A stretch of DNA of 7,751 nt from Desulfobacterales bacterium. Its GTDB lineage: Bacteria > Desulfobacterota > DSM-4660 > Desulfatiglandales > Desulfatiglandaceae. The position numbers were made by a program, and so were the translations under genes. Positions 1 through 6,115 of this stretch are shown piece by piece. The notes beneath the pieces are model-generated. The model did not search any database. It saw nothing but the letters and a program-made list of their open reading frames with translations, and was not told the origin of the DNA. The number at the start of each line of letters is the position of its first letter. Position 1 is the first letter of the stretch. The stretch covers positions 1 to 7,751 of the forward strand of contig JAKLQB010000697.1 of assembly GCA_022013615.1 (NCBI GenBank). The letters are read 5' to 3'.

Positions 1-27
1 CCCTCCCCTGACAGTTTGTTTGGTCCT

Positions 28-1638
28 TTACTTCAGCCAGACGTTCTTTAGTCGAACCGACCCGGTGGGATGTAGTTTGAAGTTTGTGACGTTTTTTACA
101 GCCGGCCACATCACCGTGGAATGGGCGATGGGAACCACCGGAACTTCGTCGTACATCAACTGCTGGGCCTTTTTGTAGATGGCGGTCCGCTTGGACTGAT
201 CAACGGTCTTCTTCCCGTCCAGCATATATTTATGATATGTCTCGTTTTTCCACTGGGTCCGGATGGAGGGCGATGCCAGGCCATCGAAGAGCACTGCTAA
301 GAAGTTATCCGGGTCTCCGTTGTCCCCAGTCCACCCGAGCTGGAAAAAATCCATATCCGGCGGCTGATCTCGCTGCCGTTTCAAATAGGTTCCCCAGTCG
401 TAGCTGACGATTCGGGCCGTAATGCCAATCTTAGCAAGATCACCAAGCATGGCAATGCCCACCTTCAACCCTTCGGGGTTATAGGGCCGGGGAACAGGCA
501 TAGACCAGAGGGTAAGTTCATCCAGGCCCTTGCCTTCGGGAAAGCCGGCCTTGGCCAGTTCCTGTTTGGCCAGCTCAAGGTCGTATTTATAGCCAGGTAT
601 GTCCGTGTTGTATCCCCACATGGTCGGTGGAATGCAGTTTTTTGCCACCTCGCCCATGCCCTGGTAGATGTTATCTACAATGGCTTTGCGGTCAATGGCA
701 TGGGCTACGGCCCTGCGCAGGTGGACATTACTCTTCCATGGTTCCTTGGTGAGGCCGAAGCCCAGGTAGCCGATGTTCATACCTGGCTGGCTGAAGATTT
801 GCAGATTGGGGTCTTTCCTGGCCAGAGGAAGATCCGCCGGGTTGGGGAACTGGCAAATATGGATGTTGCCACCCTTGAGCTCCAGAAAGCGAACTGAGTT
901 CTCAGGGATAGCCCGGAAGACGATTTTATCCAGATAAGGTCCAGCGGACTTGTCCCAGTAGTCTTTGTTTCTCTCCAGGATTACCCTGTCATCTCTGATC
1001 CATTTGACGAATTTGTAAGGCCCGGTCCCTACAGGATTGCGGAGGAATTCCTTTGGGTTTTTCATGAAGGCCGTAGGGCTGATGATGTCGGCAAAATCCA
1101 TGCCCAGGTTGTTCAGTGTGGGTGCCTCAACCCTCTTAAGCTTGAAGACGACCGTATACTCATCCGTGGCCTCGATAGAGCCGATTGTGTCATCCATCTC
1201 CATCATCTGCCAGTACTCGGGCGGCCGTTCCTGCTTGGGGATATCCCATCCCTTGCCGCAGAATTTGACATTGGGCTCCTTCATCATACGTCCAATGGAG
1301 AAGACCACTGCGTCGGCGTTAAAAGGAGTTCCATCGTGGAACTTGACTTCTTTGCGCAAGTGAAAGGTGTAAGTCTTGCCGTCCTCGCTGATATCCCACG
1401 AGCTGGCCAGACCGGGCTCGAGAGCGGTGGACTCGTCCTTGTAAAAGACCAACGCCTCGTAAATGTTGTCACAGACTAAAAATGAGTTGCCATCCGTTTC
1501 ATAGGCAGGATCCAGCCCCACACTGTCACCGCCACGGCCAAAGACCAGCGTGCCTCCCATTTTGGGCGTGTCAGCTAAGGCAATCCCGCCAACCAAAAAA
1601 GTGAAAACACACAGTAATACACCTATTTTCTTGATCAT
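28..1638 (-). CDS. ABC transporter periplasmic solute-binding protein, family 5 (DppA/OppA-like)
   Basis: Secreted receptor that would capture a peptide, nickel complex or another small organic solute and deliver it to an ABC permease. The 536-residue length matches E. coli DppA-type proteins. Residues 1-22 form a signal peptide (MIKK, a hydrophobic core, then A-L-A before DT). Family-5 hallmarks are visible: YTFHLRKEVKFHDGTPF at 90-106, NPVGTGPY at 201-208, RRAVAHAIDR at 308-317 and WTGDNGDPDNF at 436-446. The frame stays open 14 codons further upstream, but that extension is highly charged, would bury the signal peptide and lacks its own ribosome binding site. The ATG at 1638 has AGGAGGAG a few bases before it, so I start there. 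No permease or ATPase gene is in view; they may lie beyond the window's low-coordinate end. A promoter-like sequence lies ~240 bp upstream. The ligand cannot be deduced, since DppA-like proteins bind very different solutes. The family call is secure. Confidence 0.93.
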   Translation of the reverse strand: MIKKIGVLLCVFTFLVGGIALADTPKMGGTLVFGRGGDSVGLDPAYETDGNSFLVCDNIYEALVFYKDESTALEPGLASSWDISEDGKTYTFHLRKEVKFHDGTPFNADAVVFSIGRMMKEPNVKFCGKGWDIPKQERPPEYWQMMEMDDTIGSIEATDEYTVVFKLKRVEAPTLNNLGMDFADIISPTAFMKNPKEFLRNPVGTGPYKFVKWIRDDRVILERNKDYWDKSAGPYLDKIVFRAIPENSVRFLELKGGNIHICQFPNPADLPLARKDPNLQIFSQPGMNIGYLGFGLTKEPWKSNVHLRRAVAHAIDRKAIVDNIYQGMGEVAKNCIPPTMWGYNTDIPGYKYDLELAKQELAKAGFPEGKGLDELTLWSMPVPRPYNPEGLKVGIAMLGDLAKIGITARIVSYDWGTYLKRQRDQPPDMDFFQLGWTGDNGDPDNFLAVLFDGLASPSIRTQWKNETYHKYMLDGKKTVDQSKRTAIYKKAQQLMYDEVPVVPIAHSTVMWPAVKNVTNFKLHPTGSVRLKNVWLK

Positions 1639-1642
1639 TTTG

Positions 1643-1650
1643 CTCCTCCT
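1643..1650 (-). promoter_or_regulatory. Ribosome binding site fixing the start of the solute-binding protein
   Basis: The minus strand reads AGGAGGAG, then four bases, then ATG at 1638. This strong Shine-Dalgarno match supports the start at the signal peptide's MIKK rather than the in-frame ATG 14 codons upstream. Confidence 0.85.
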
Positions 1651-1874
1651 TTTTCCTTTTGGTTTAAATTTGCCCCCCAATGGGACCTTACTGAAACTAA
1701 CACGTCTTCGAAAAAAGTCTTTGTAATATTATGTATTTTCATCGAAACTCAGTTAAAGTAAGCCGCATAGTTAAATTATTGGCAAAATGGGCAGTTAATT
1801 AGAAGTTAAAAAACAAATCTCAGAACCAACAAAAAAAATTCATAGATTCACTTTTCAGTGGGACGATCCATTTT

Positions 1875-1904
1875 AAAATAGTAAAAAATACCCTCGGATG
1901 TCAA
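1875..1904 (-). promoter_or_regulatory. Candidate sigma-70 promoter for the solute-binding protein gene
   Basis: On the minus strand a perfect -35 hexamer TTGACA (1904-1899) is followed after 18 bp by TATTTT (1880-1875), a 4-of-6 match to the -10 consensus. TACTAT at 15-bp spacing is an alternative -10. Transcription would begin near 1868 and read toward the ATG at 1638. It falls between two same-strand genes, ~110 bp past the stop of the preceding small frame, where a new promoter is plausible. The region is AT-rich, so -10 matches are cheap; the exact TTGACA is the main support. Confidence 0.42.
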
Positions 1905-2013
1905 GGAAATAGTACCCGGCTCTGGTCAACCGTCCTGCCAGGATGCCGCACCCCCAATACCAGTTTTTAAAAGCCATATGTGTTTCTCATAAGCCTGTTC
2001 TCATGGAGGTCCG

Positions 2014-2226
2014 TCAAGGCCTCTGGGTCGCCTGCTCTTTGTAAAGTAGGACATTCGGTATCTCCAGAATTCCTGCCTTTTCGTCAAGGAGGGTGTCTGA
2101 GCCTAAACCCATCATTGAATATTGAAAGATAGCCGGAATCGCCAGCGCGTAATTGTGACACCAGTAAGTTATGGCTTCTGAGGGAAGGCTTAGGGCTTGC
2201 GCAAAAATAACTTCATATTTTCGCAT
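2014..2226 (-). CDS. Hypothetical 70-residue protein
   Basis: I do not recognise this product. The frame starts with ATG at 2226, has a GGAG five bases upstream (CTGGAGATGGG-ATG) and ends in TGA. The protein begins MRKYEVIFAQALSLPSE and is moderately hydrophobic in the middle (around residues 22-42, with W22 and C23), with no obvious signal peptide, metal site or DNA-binding motif. It sits 103 bp after the dehalogenase stop on the same strand, so it could be co-transcribed with it. No long frame opposes it on the other strand. A chance frame or a degraded gene remnant is a real alternative. Its only support is the ribosome binding site, strand agreement and position. Confidence 0.33.
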   Translation of the reverse strand: MRKYEVIFAQALSLPSEAITYWCHNYALAIPAIFQYSMMGLGSDTLLDEKAGILEIPNVLLYKEQATQRP

Positions 2227-2329
2227 CCCATCTCCAGGCTATCTTGACTGTGGCATCCTCCTAATCAACAATTTAATTCTCAGTATCGTGTTTATTCAAT
2301 ATAGCCAACAACGTATTTTTGGGTATTTT

Positions 2330-3793
2330 TTAACTTACGCCCTTTGAATAGTCCACCCAGTCCAGGGCTTTTCGTGGCTTCCATCGCCTTCCGTACAGGA
2401 TATTATCGATATGAGGGAATACACACCTCGCCAGATGCGAGTGGCGTAGTATATACCTGACCAGTTTATGAATACTGCGGTAAGGACGCGAAAAGGGGCA
2501 GACAGCCATACAAACACAACAGTCCGTTCCAACCTTGCCCCAGTACTTGAAACAGGTCTCCTCATTGAGCTTCCAGCGTTCAATACCTCTGTCCACCTTC
2601 TTTTCCTGATCCTTGGGAATGGATCTGGAGGGACAGGATTCTGCACACTTTAGACAAGCCTCACAGAACTTTTCAGCACCCAGGTCCACGGGGCTATCGG
2701 GAACAAGGGGCATGTCAGTCTGAACTGCGAAAAGGCGCACCCTGGGGCCGTACCTGTCGGCAATGAGGTAGCCCTGGCGGCCAAGCTCCCCTAACCCGGC
2801 GTCTATCGCTAAAGGGACCATCAAAAGATCATAGTGCCGGTTATGTTCTGCAACTGCCCTGTAACCCATGGTGCCAAACCACTGGGACAGGATAGTGGTG
2901 ATATATGCCCCCCGGGCATAGTTGTACCCACTCTCCACAACCGAGGGCGTGTGCGGAGCGGTAATCACCATATCATGGTCCATGGCTGTGGCCACAACTA
3001 CTGCATAAGGCAAGGGTTCGGGGATTTCCCTGCCCCACTCGTCCCATTCGCCATAATGAATTTCCCCCTTATAACTGTATGCCCACCGGGAATCAATCCT
3101 GCAAATACCTACCAGGTCAGCTCCCAGATGCTTCGCCCATCCCTTGACAATCCTGGTGGCCCTGACCGGATCAAGCTCGGCGGGCGGTGGCATACTGTCT
3201 TTGTCGGCATATGTACTCTGTGATGCTGCCGAGCCAGGAATAACATGGGCCTTATGACCAAGCATATTAGAGAGTTCGAAAGAGGAGACTAACATGGATA
3301 CGTTGGGTCGGTAGGAGCCATCGATTGAACCGGGTTTGCCTAAAGGTCCACCCCGGGCCCGCCGCCTATCGTCATATTCCTTATGTTCGGGATGCATTGC
3401 ATAGTATCGGTCGTACTGCTCTGCGCCAGGCTTAATGGTTCGGTTCCGGGCGAACATGGTATCCCTTTCATCCATTTGATGAAAACCCGAGCCGTCACTT
3501 GCCAGATAGCCGGCCGCGCCCTTGAGGGACCGGGCTTTGCCTTTATGAGGGATGAGGAATATGGCATGCGCCGCCAGTAAAATTCCGAAAACCCAGGCCA
3601 GTGGTATCCGAACATCCGGCCATACAAGTATGAGTACTCCCAGCAATAAGTGCAGAGAAATTGCGGCTGCGCCTATTTTGGGCGCCCGGGATTCCTGCTC
3701 CCGTATGGACTCGTATGTGAACAGTCCGATTATACTTATAATACCAAGATTAATCAGCGACAATATCCAGATCAAAGCGGTATCAACGCTCAT
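2330..3793 (-). CDS. Membrane-anchored reductive dehalogenase homologue (RdhA family)
   Basis: Corrinoid and iron-sulfur enzyme family that removes halogens reductively from organohalides. The 487 residues fall in two parts. Residues 1-85 hold three predicted membrane helices (about 5-26, 42-60, 65-82). From about 200 on there is the RdhA catalytic domain, with family blocks ESGYNYARGAY (287-297), PLAIDAGLGELGRQGYLI (327-344) and YGPRVRLFAVQTDMPL (348-363). Two [4Fe-4S] sites follow: C377-x2-C380-x2-C383-x3-C387-P, then C425-x2-C428-x3-C432-P with C414 as the likely fourth ligand. Classical respiratory RdhAs have a twin-arginine signal and a separate RdhB anchor; here the Tat motif is absent and the helices are fused on. 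Positive charges after helix 1 and helix 3 suggest the catalytic domain faces the cytoplasm. The ATG at 3793 has AGGAG six bases upstream. QueG (epoxyqueuosine reductase) is related but lacks membrane helices. Dehalogenation itself and the substrate are inferred only. Confidence 0.88.
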   Translation of the reverse strand: MSVDTALIWILSLINLGIISIIGLFTYESIREQESRAPKIGAAAISLHLLLGVLILVWPDVRIPLAWVFGILLAAHAIFLIPHKGKARSLKGAAGYLASDGSGFHQMDERDTMFARNRTIKPGAEQYDRYYAMHPEHKEYDDRRRARGGPLGKPGSIDGSYRPNVSMLVSSFELSNMLGHKAHVIPGSAASQSTYADKDSMPPPAELDPVRATRIVKGWAKHLGADLVGICRIDSRWAYSYKGEIHYGEWDEWGREIPEPLPYAVVVATAMDHDMVITAPHTPSVVESGYNYARGAYITTILSQWFGTMGYRAVAEHNRHYDLLMVPLAIDAGLGELGRQGYLIADRYGPRVRLFAVQTDMPLVPDSPVDLGAEKFCEACLKCAESCPSRSIPKDQEKKVDRGIERWKLNEETCFKYWGKVGTDCCVCMAVCPFSRPYRSIHKLVRYILRHSHLARCVFPHIDNILYGRRWKPRKALDWVDYSKGVS

Positions 3794-3799
3794 AGTTTA

Positions 3800-3804
3800 C
3801 TCCT
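3800..3804 (-). promoter_or_regulatory. Ribosome binding site of the reductive dehalogenase
   Basis: The minus strand reads GCAGGAG, then TAAACT, then ATG at 3793. The six-base spacing is near ideal. It shows that translation starts before the first membrane helix, so the helices belong to the protein. Confidence 0.75.
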
Positions 3805-3862
3805 GCTTCTTTACGTCCCAATTGAGCCAAAAAGTTTCGTAAATTACTCTGAAACTCTATAA

Positions 3863-3879
3863 TATTAATTCCATTAATA
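3863..3879. promoter_or_regulatory. Perfect 17-bp inverted repeat upstream of the dehalogenase (candidate operator)
   Basis: The plus strand reads TATTAAT-TCC-ATTAATA: two 7-bp arms in perfect dyad symmetry around 3 bp, centred about 78 bp upstream of the dehalogenase ATG. It resembles the TTAAT...ATTAA half-sites bound by CRP/FNR-family regulators, including the 'dehalobox' of CprK, but that box has a 4-bp spacer and this has 3. A weak -10-like TATTAT overlaps its edge (minus strand, 3864-3859). The gap is very AT-rich, so chance symmetry is possible. Confidence 0.33.
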
Positions 3880-4081
3880 GTAATCAGACATTAATCAAAA
3901 GTCACCATTGAAGAAATATAAAAGGTGAACCAGAAATCCTGAAACCTTAGTGTCCCAGAGTTATTTGCCAATTGGGAATGATTTTTTTAAGGAGGAAAAA
4001 TTAAGTTCCCACATTAATATTTTTCCAGTCTAAGGCACAAAATCAATATCTATTACCGGTTGAACATTTTTAAAAATATTT

Positions 4082-5581
4082 CTAAGGCTGCTCCAAAAAT
4101 CCTTTTTTTAACTCTCTCTTTAATATTTTCCCGGCCGGGCTCCTTGGAAAATCATTTACCGTCAAATATTCCTTGGGAACCTTGAACGGGGAAAGGCGAG
4201 ATTTCATATGGGCATTCAGCCTGTCCTTATCAAGGGATTCACCGTGCCGCAGGATGATAAAGGCCGTCACCCGCTCACCCCATTCCCGATCCGGGAGGCC
4301 TATGACCGCACATTCCTGGACTTCGGGACAGGTGTAAAGGACATCCTCCACTTCACGGGAATAGACGTTTTCTCCGCCGGTAATAATCATATCCTTAAGG
4401 CGATCCACAATATACAGGTAGCCGTTATCATCAAAAAGGCCGATGTCGCCCGAGCGAAACCATCCTCCGTCCCAAAAGGCGGCTTCGTTGGCCTCGGGGT
4501 TATTGAGATAGCCTTTCATGATGTTGCGAGCTCTAATACAAATTTCACCCCTCTCTCCCGCGTCCATCTGTTTGCCACTTTCATCGCTAATTTGAATTTC
4601 CACACCGGGCACCGCCGTCCCTACTGAGCCGATGACATGGCGGTAGTAGTGATTATAGGTAACCATGGAGGCTGACTCGGTCATACCATAGCTCTCGTAA
4701 ATCGACAGATTGGTCCGCTCCTCCCACTGGCGGACAATCTCTGCTGCCATGCTGGCCGCAGCCGAAAAACAGTAGCGCACGACTCCGAGTTTTTCCTTGA
4801 GCCTCTCCACGGCCAGAAAGCGAACATACATAGTGGGAACCGCAAAGAGCTTGGTCACACGACCGCTTTCCATGAGATCAAAAACGCGCTCAATATCAAA
4901 GGTGGGTATCATCTCGAGGCAACCTGCGCTTAATATGGTGGCATTCATAATGTGCATCTGCCCGAAGATATGGTTGAGAGGCAAAAAAAGGAGTGCCCTA
5001 TCTTTTTCACTTGATCGCTCATGGAAGATGACATTCTGTATTGCCGTATTGACGTTTTCGTGCACGAGCATGACACCTTTCGGTGTTCCTGTTGTTCCTC
5101 CGGTATATAAAATGGCGGCTGTGTCAGAACGGTCACGGTCGATCGCCCTGAATGAACTGGATCCCATATGCAATAGTTGTTTGAAATCCAGGTCACCCTG
5201 GGGGCTGATCACTTTGTCCAGGCAACCTGCCCCCCGGAACCCGGCCAGGTCATCCAGTTTCTTATCAAAGGTAAAAAGGAACTTGGGCCGGGAGTGGTTG
5301 ATGAGAAGTTCCAGTTCGTCACGCTTCAACAGGCTGGAAAACGCCACGGCCACTCCCCCCGCCTTGAGAACTCCGAAGTAGAAGGCAATCCAATCACCGG
5401 AATTGGGTGCACAAAGCCCGACGTGGTCGCCGGGTTTAATACCCATTCGGATGAGTGCTGTGGCCACGCGATTGGCTCGATCGTTAAGTTGAGCATAGCT
5501 GGTCTCGGACACGTCTTCGCTCAATACGGGCCGGTCAGGAAAGTAGAATGCGGATCGCTCCAAATTTTTTGCAATATTCAT
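4082..5581 (-). CDS. AMP-forming acyl-CoA synthetase (ANL superfamily)
   Basis: Activates a carboxylic acid with ATP to an acyl-adenylate and then to an acyl-CoA thioester in the cytoplasm. All core ANL motifs are present: the Thr/Gly-rich ATP loop YTGGTTGTPKG (159-169), YGMTE (298-302), SGDIG with the ribose-binding Asp379, the hinge DRLKDMIITGGENVYSRE (393-410), and near the C-terminus PAGKILKREL with Lys485, the adenylation lysine. At 499 residues it is full length for the fatty-acid/aryl-CoA ligase branch. The ATG at 5581 follows a weak GAGGAAAG element, and the N-terminus (MNIAKNLERSAFYFPDRPVL) begins as usual for this branch. It lies 72 bp after the ferredoxin-like gene and is probably co-transcribed with it. 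A fatty-acid, aromatic-acid or dicarboxylic-acid substrate are all possible; the sequence does not decide. Confidence 0.93.
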   Translation of the reverse strand: MNIAKNLERSAFYFPDRPVLSEDVSETSYAQLNDRANRVATALIRMGIKPGDHVGLCAPNSGDWIAFYFGVLKAGGVAVAFSSLLKRDELELLINHSRPKFLFTFDKKLDDLAGFRGAGCLDKVISPQGDLDFKQLLHMGSSSFRAIDRDRSDTAAILYTGGTTGTPKGVMLVHENVNTAIQNVIFHERSSEKDRALLFLPLNHIFGQMHIMNATILSAGCLEMIPTFDIERVFDLMESGRVTKLFAVPTMYVRFLAVERLKEKLGVVRYCFSAAASMAAEIVRQWEERTNLSIYESYGMTESASMVTYNHYYRHVIGSVGTAVPGVEIQISDESGKQMDAGERGEICIRARNIMKGYLNNPEANEAAFWDGGWFRSGDIGLFDDNGYLYIVDRLKDMIITGGENVYSREVEDVLYTCPEVQECAVIGLPDREWGERVTAFIILRHGESLDKDRLNAHMKSRLSPFKVPKEYLTVNDFPRSPAGKILKRELKKGFLEQP

Positions 5582-5653
5582 TATGTTTCTTTCCTCTACA
5601 TTAATGACGGGATAAAAAGTGCAATTCCCGGGAAAATCGAGAAAAGTAAAAGG

Positions 5654-6103
5654 TTATGACATTCTTTCAAACACTGCCGCAATGTTTTTCTTTTCGCCGA
5701 AATGGATACACCCGGTCGGGCATACACTCATGCACGAAGGCTGTTTGTTATCTGCCAACCTCTCAACACAGAGATCACACTTCACGGCAATCTCTTGATT
5801 GTCATCGAATTGCATGGCCTCAAAAGGACATGCCTCGATGCATTCTCTGCACCCAATACAGAGATCATTGTCAATCAAAACAATGCCCTGCTTATTTCTC
5901 GAAATCGCCTCCACGGCACAGGCTTCCTTACAGGGCGCCTTTGCACAATGGTGGCAGTATACGGGGATGAAATCAGACGACCTTTCAATCACCCTCACCA
6001 GCCTCGGGCCCACGCCCAGCCCGTGCTCCTGCTTGCATGCGACCTCACAGGCATGACAACCCATACAGTTCTTCTTTGTGAATACCAAAGAAATCTTCTC
6101 CAT
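5654..6103 (-). CDS. Four-cluster [4Fe-4S] electron-transfer subunit of a molybdopterin oxidoreductase (DmsB/NrfC-like)
   Basis: Small iron-sulfur subunit that passes electrons between a molybdopterin catalytic subunit and a membrane or soluble partner. Its 149 residues carry 16 cysteines in four ferredoxin-type groups: C13-x2-C16-x2-C19-x3-C23, C50-x2-C53-x4-C58-x3-C62, C82-x2-C85-x2-C88-x3-C92 and C109-x2-C112-x11-C124-x3-C128. This layout is typical of DMSO-reductase-family beta subunits. The frame is open to an ATG at 6127, but the ATG at 6103 has a perfect AGGAGG six bases upstream, so I choose it. It has no signal peptide or membrane helix. It begins 10 bp after the stop of the molybdopterin gene, whose TAG overlaps this ribosome binding site, implying translational coupling. 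The subunit is intact although its partner is truncated, so it may be an orphan or serve another catalytic subunit. Confidence 0.92.
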   Translation of the reverse strand: MEKISLVFTKKNCMGCHACEVACKQEHGLGVGPRLVRVIERSSDFIPVYCHHCAKAPCKEACAVEAISRNKQGIVLIDNDLCIGCRECIEACPFEAMQFDDNQEIAVKCDLCVERLADNKQPSCMSVCPTGCIHFGEKKNIAAVFERMS

Positions 6104-6109
6104 CTCATT

Positions 6110-6115
6110 CCTCCT
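6110..6115 (-). promoter_or_regulatory. Ribosome binding site overlapping the upstream stop codon
   Basis: AGGAGG on the minus strand lies six bases before the ATG at 6103. It shares bases with the TAG stop (6116-6114) of the molybdopterin gene, as TAGGAGG. It picks the start of the iron-sulfur subunit and indicates translational coupling. Confidence 0.85.

Larger units (their letters stand above)
1639..2013. other. 375-bp non-coding gap upstream of the solute-binding protein gene
   Basis: Apart from the 14-codon open extension of the downstream gene, I see no plausible reading frame here. The part from about 1690 to 1890 is AT-rich with several A or T runs. The part from 1911 to 2013 is more GC-rich. 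It holds the promoter candidate at 1875-1904 and the ribosome binding site at 1643-1650. If that promoter is used, the mRNA leader is about 230 nt. I found no GC-rich hairpin followed by a U-run on either strand. The only small stem (CACT-GAAA-AGTG on the minus strand, 1849-1860) has four base pairs and its T-run is displaced. Confidence 0.6.
3794..4081. other. 288-bp AT-rich intergenic gap before the dehalogenase gene
   Basis: It separates the acyl-CoA synthetase stop from the dehalogenase start. I see no credible open frame. It contains the 17-bp inverted repeat, a loose CACC/GGTG inverted repeat around 3904-3928, and a pure-AT 12-bp palindrome (4066-4077) just past the synthetase stop. No GC-rich terminator hairpin is visible. 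The size and composition suggest the dehalogenase has its own promoter, although I cannot point to a strong -35/-10 pair. Confidence 0.5.

Noticed and set aside
1639..1680. 14-codon N-terminal extension of the solute-binding protein (start at 1680)
   Set aside because: It is rich in Lys, Arg and Gly, would precede a normal signal peptide, and lacks its own ribosome binding site, whereas the ATG at 1638 has a strong one.
1923..1942. Sigma-54-like TGGCAG-N5-TTGAC on the minus strand
   Set aside because: The -12 element lacks the near-invariant GC (TTGC), so it does not meet the sigma-54 consensus.
4066..4077. 12-bp palindrome ATTTTTAAAAAT just after the acyl-CoA synthetase stop, as a terminator
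   Set aside because: It is pure A/T with no loop and no GC stem, so it would not form a stable intrinsic terminator.
4797..5381. 194-codon open frame on the plus strand
   Set aside because: It lies wholly antisense to the acyl-CoA synthetase, whose motifs are unmistakable, and its product has no recognisable domain. I treat it as a shadow frame, like the other plus-strand frames opposite the genes here (for example 5177-5659, 5702-6175 and 4208-4627).
5625..5634. 10-bp palindrome TTCCCGGGAA between the ferredoxin-like gene and the ligase gene
   Set aside because: It is too short to hairpin, has no U-run, and lies inside a likely co-transcribed gap; chance is the simplest explanation.
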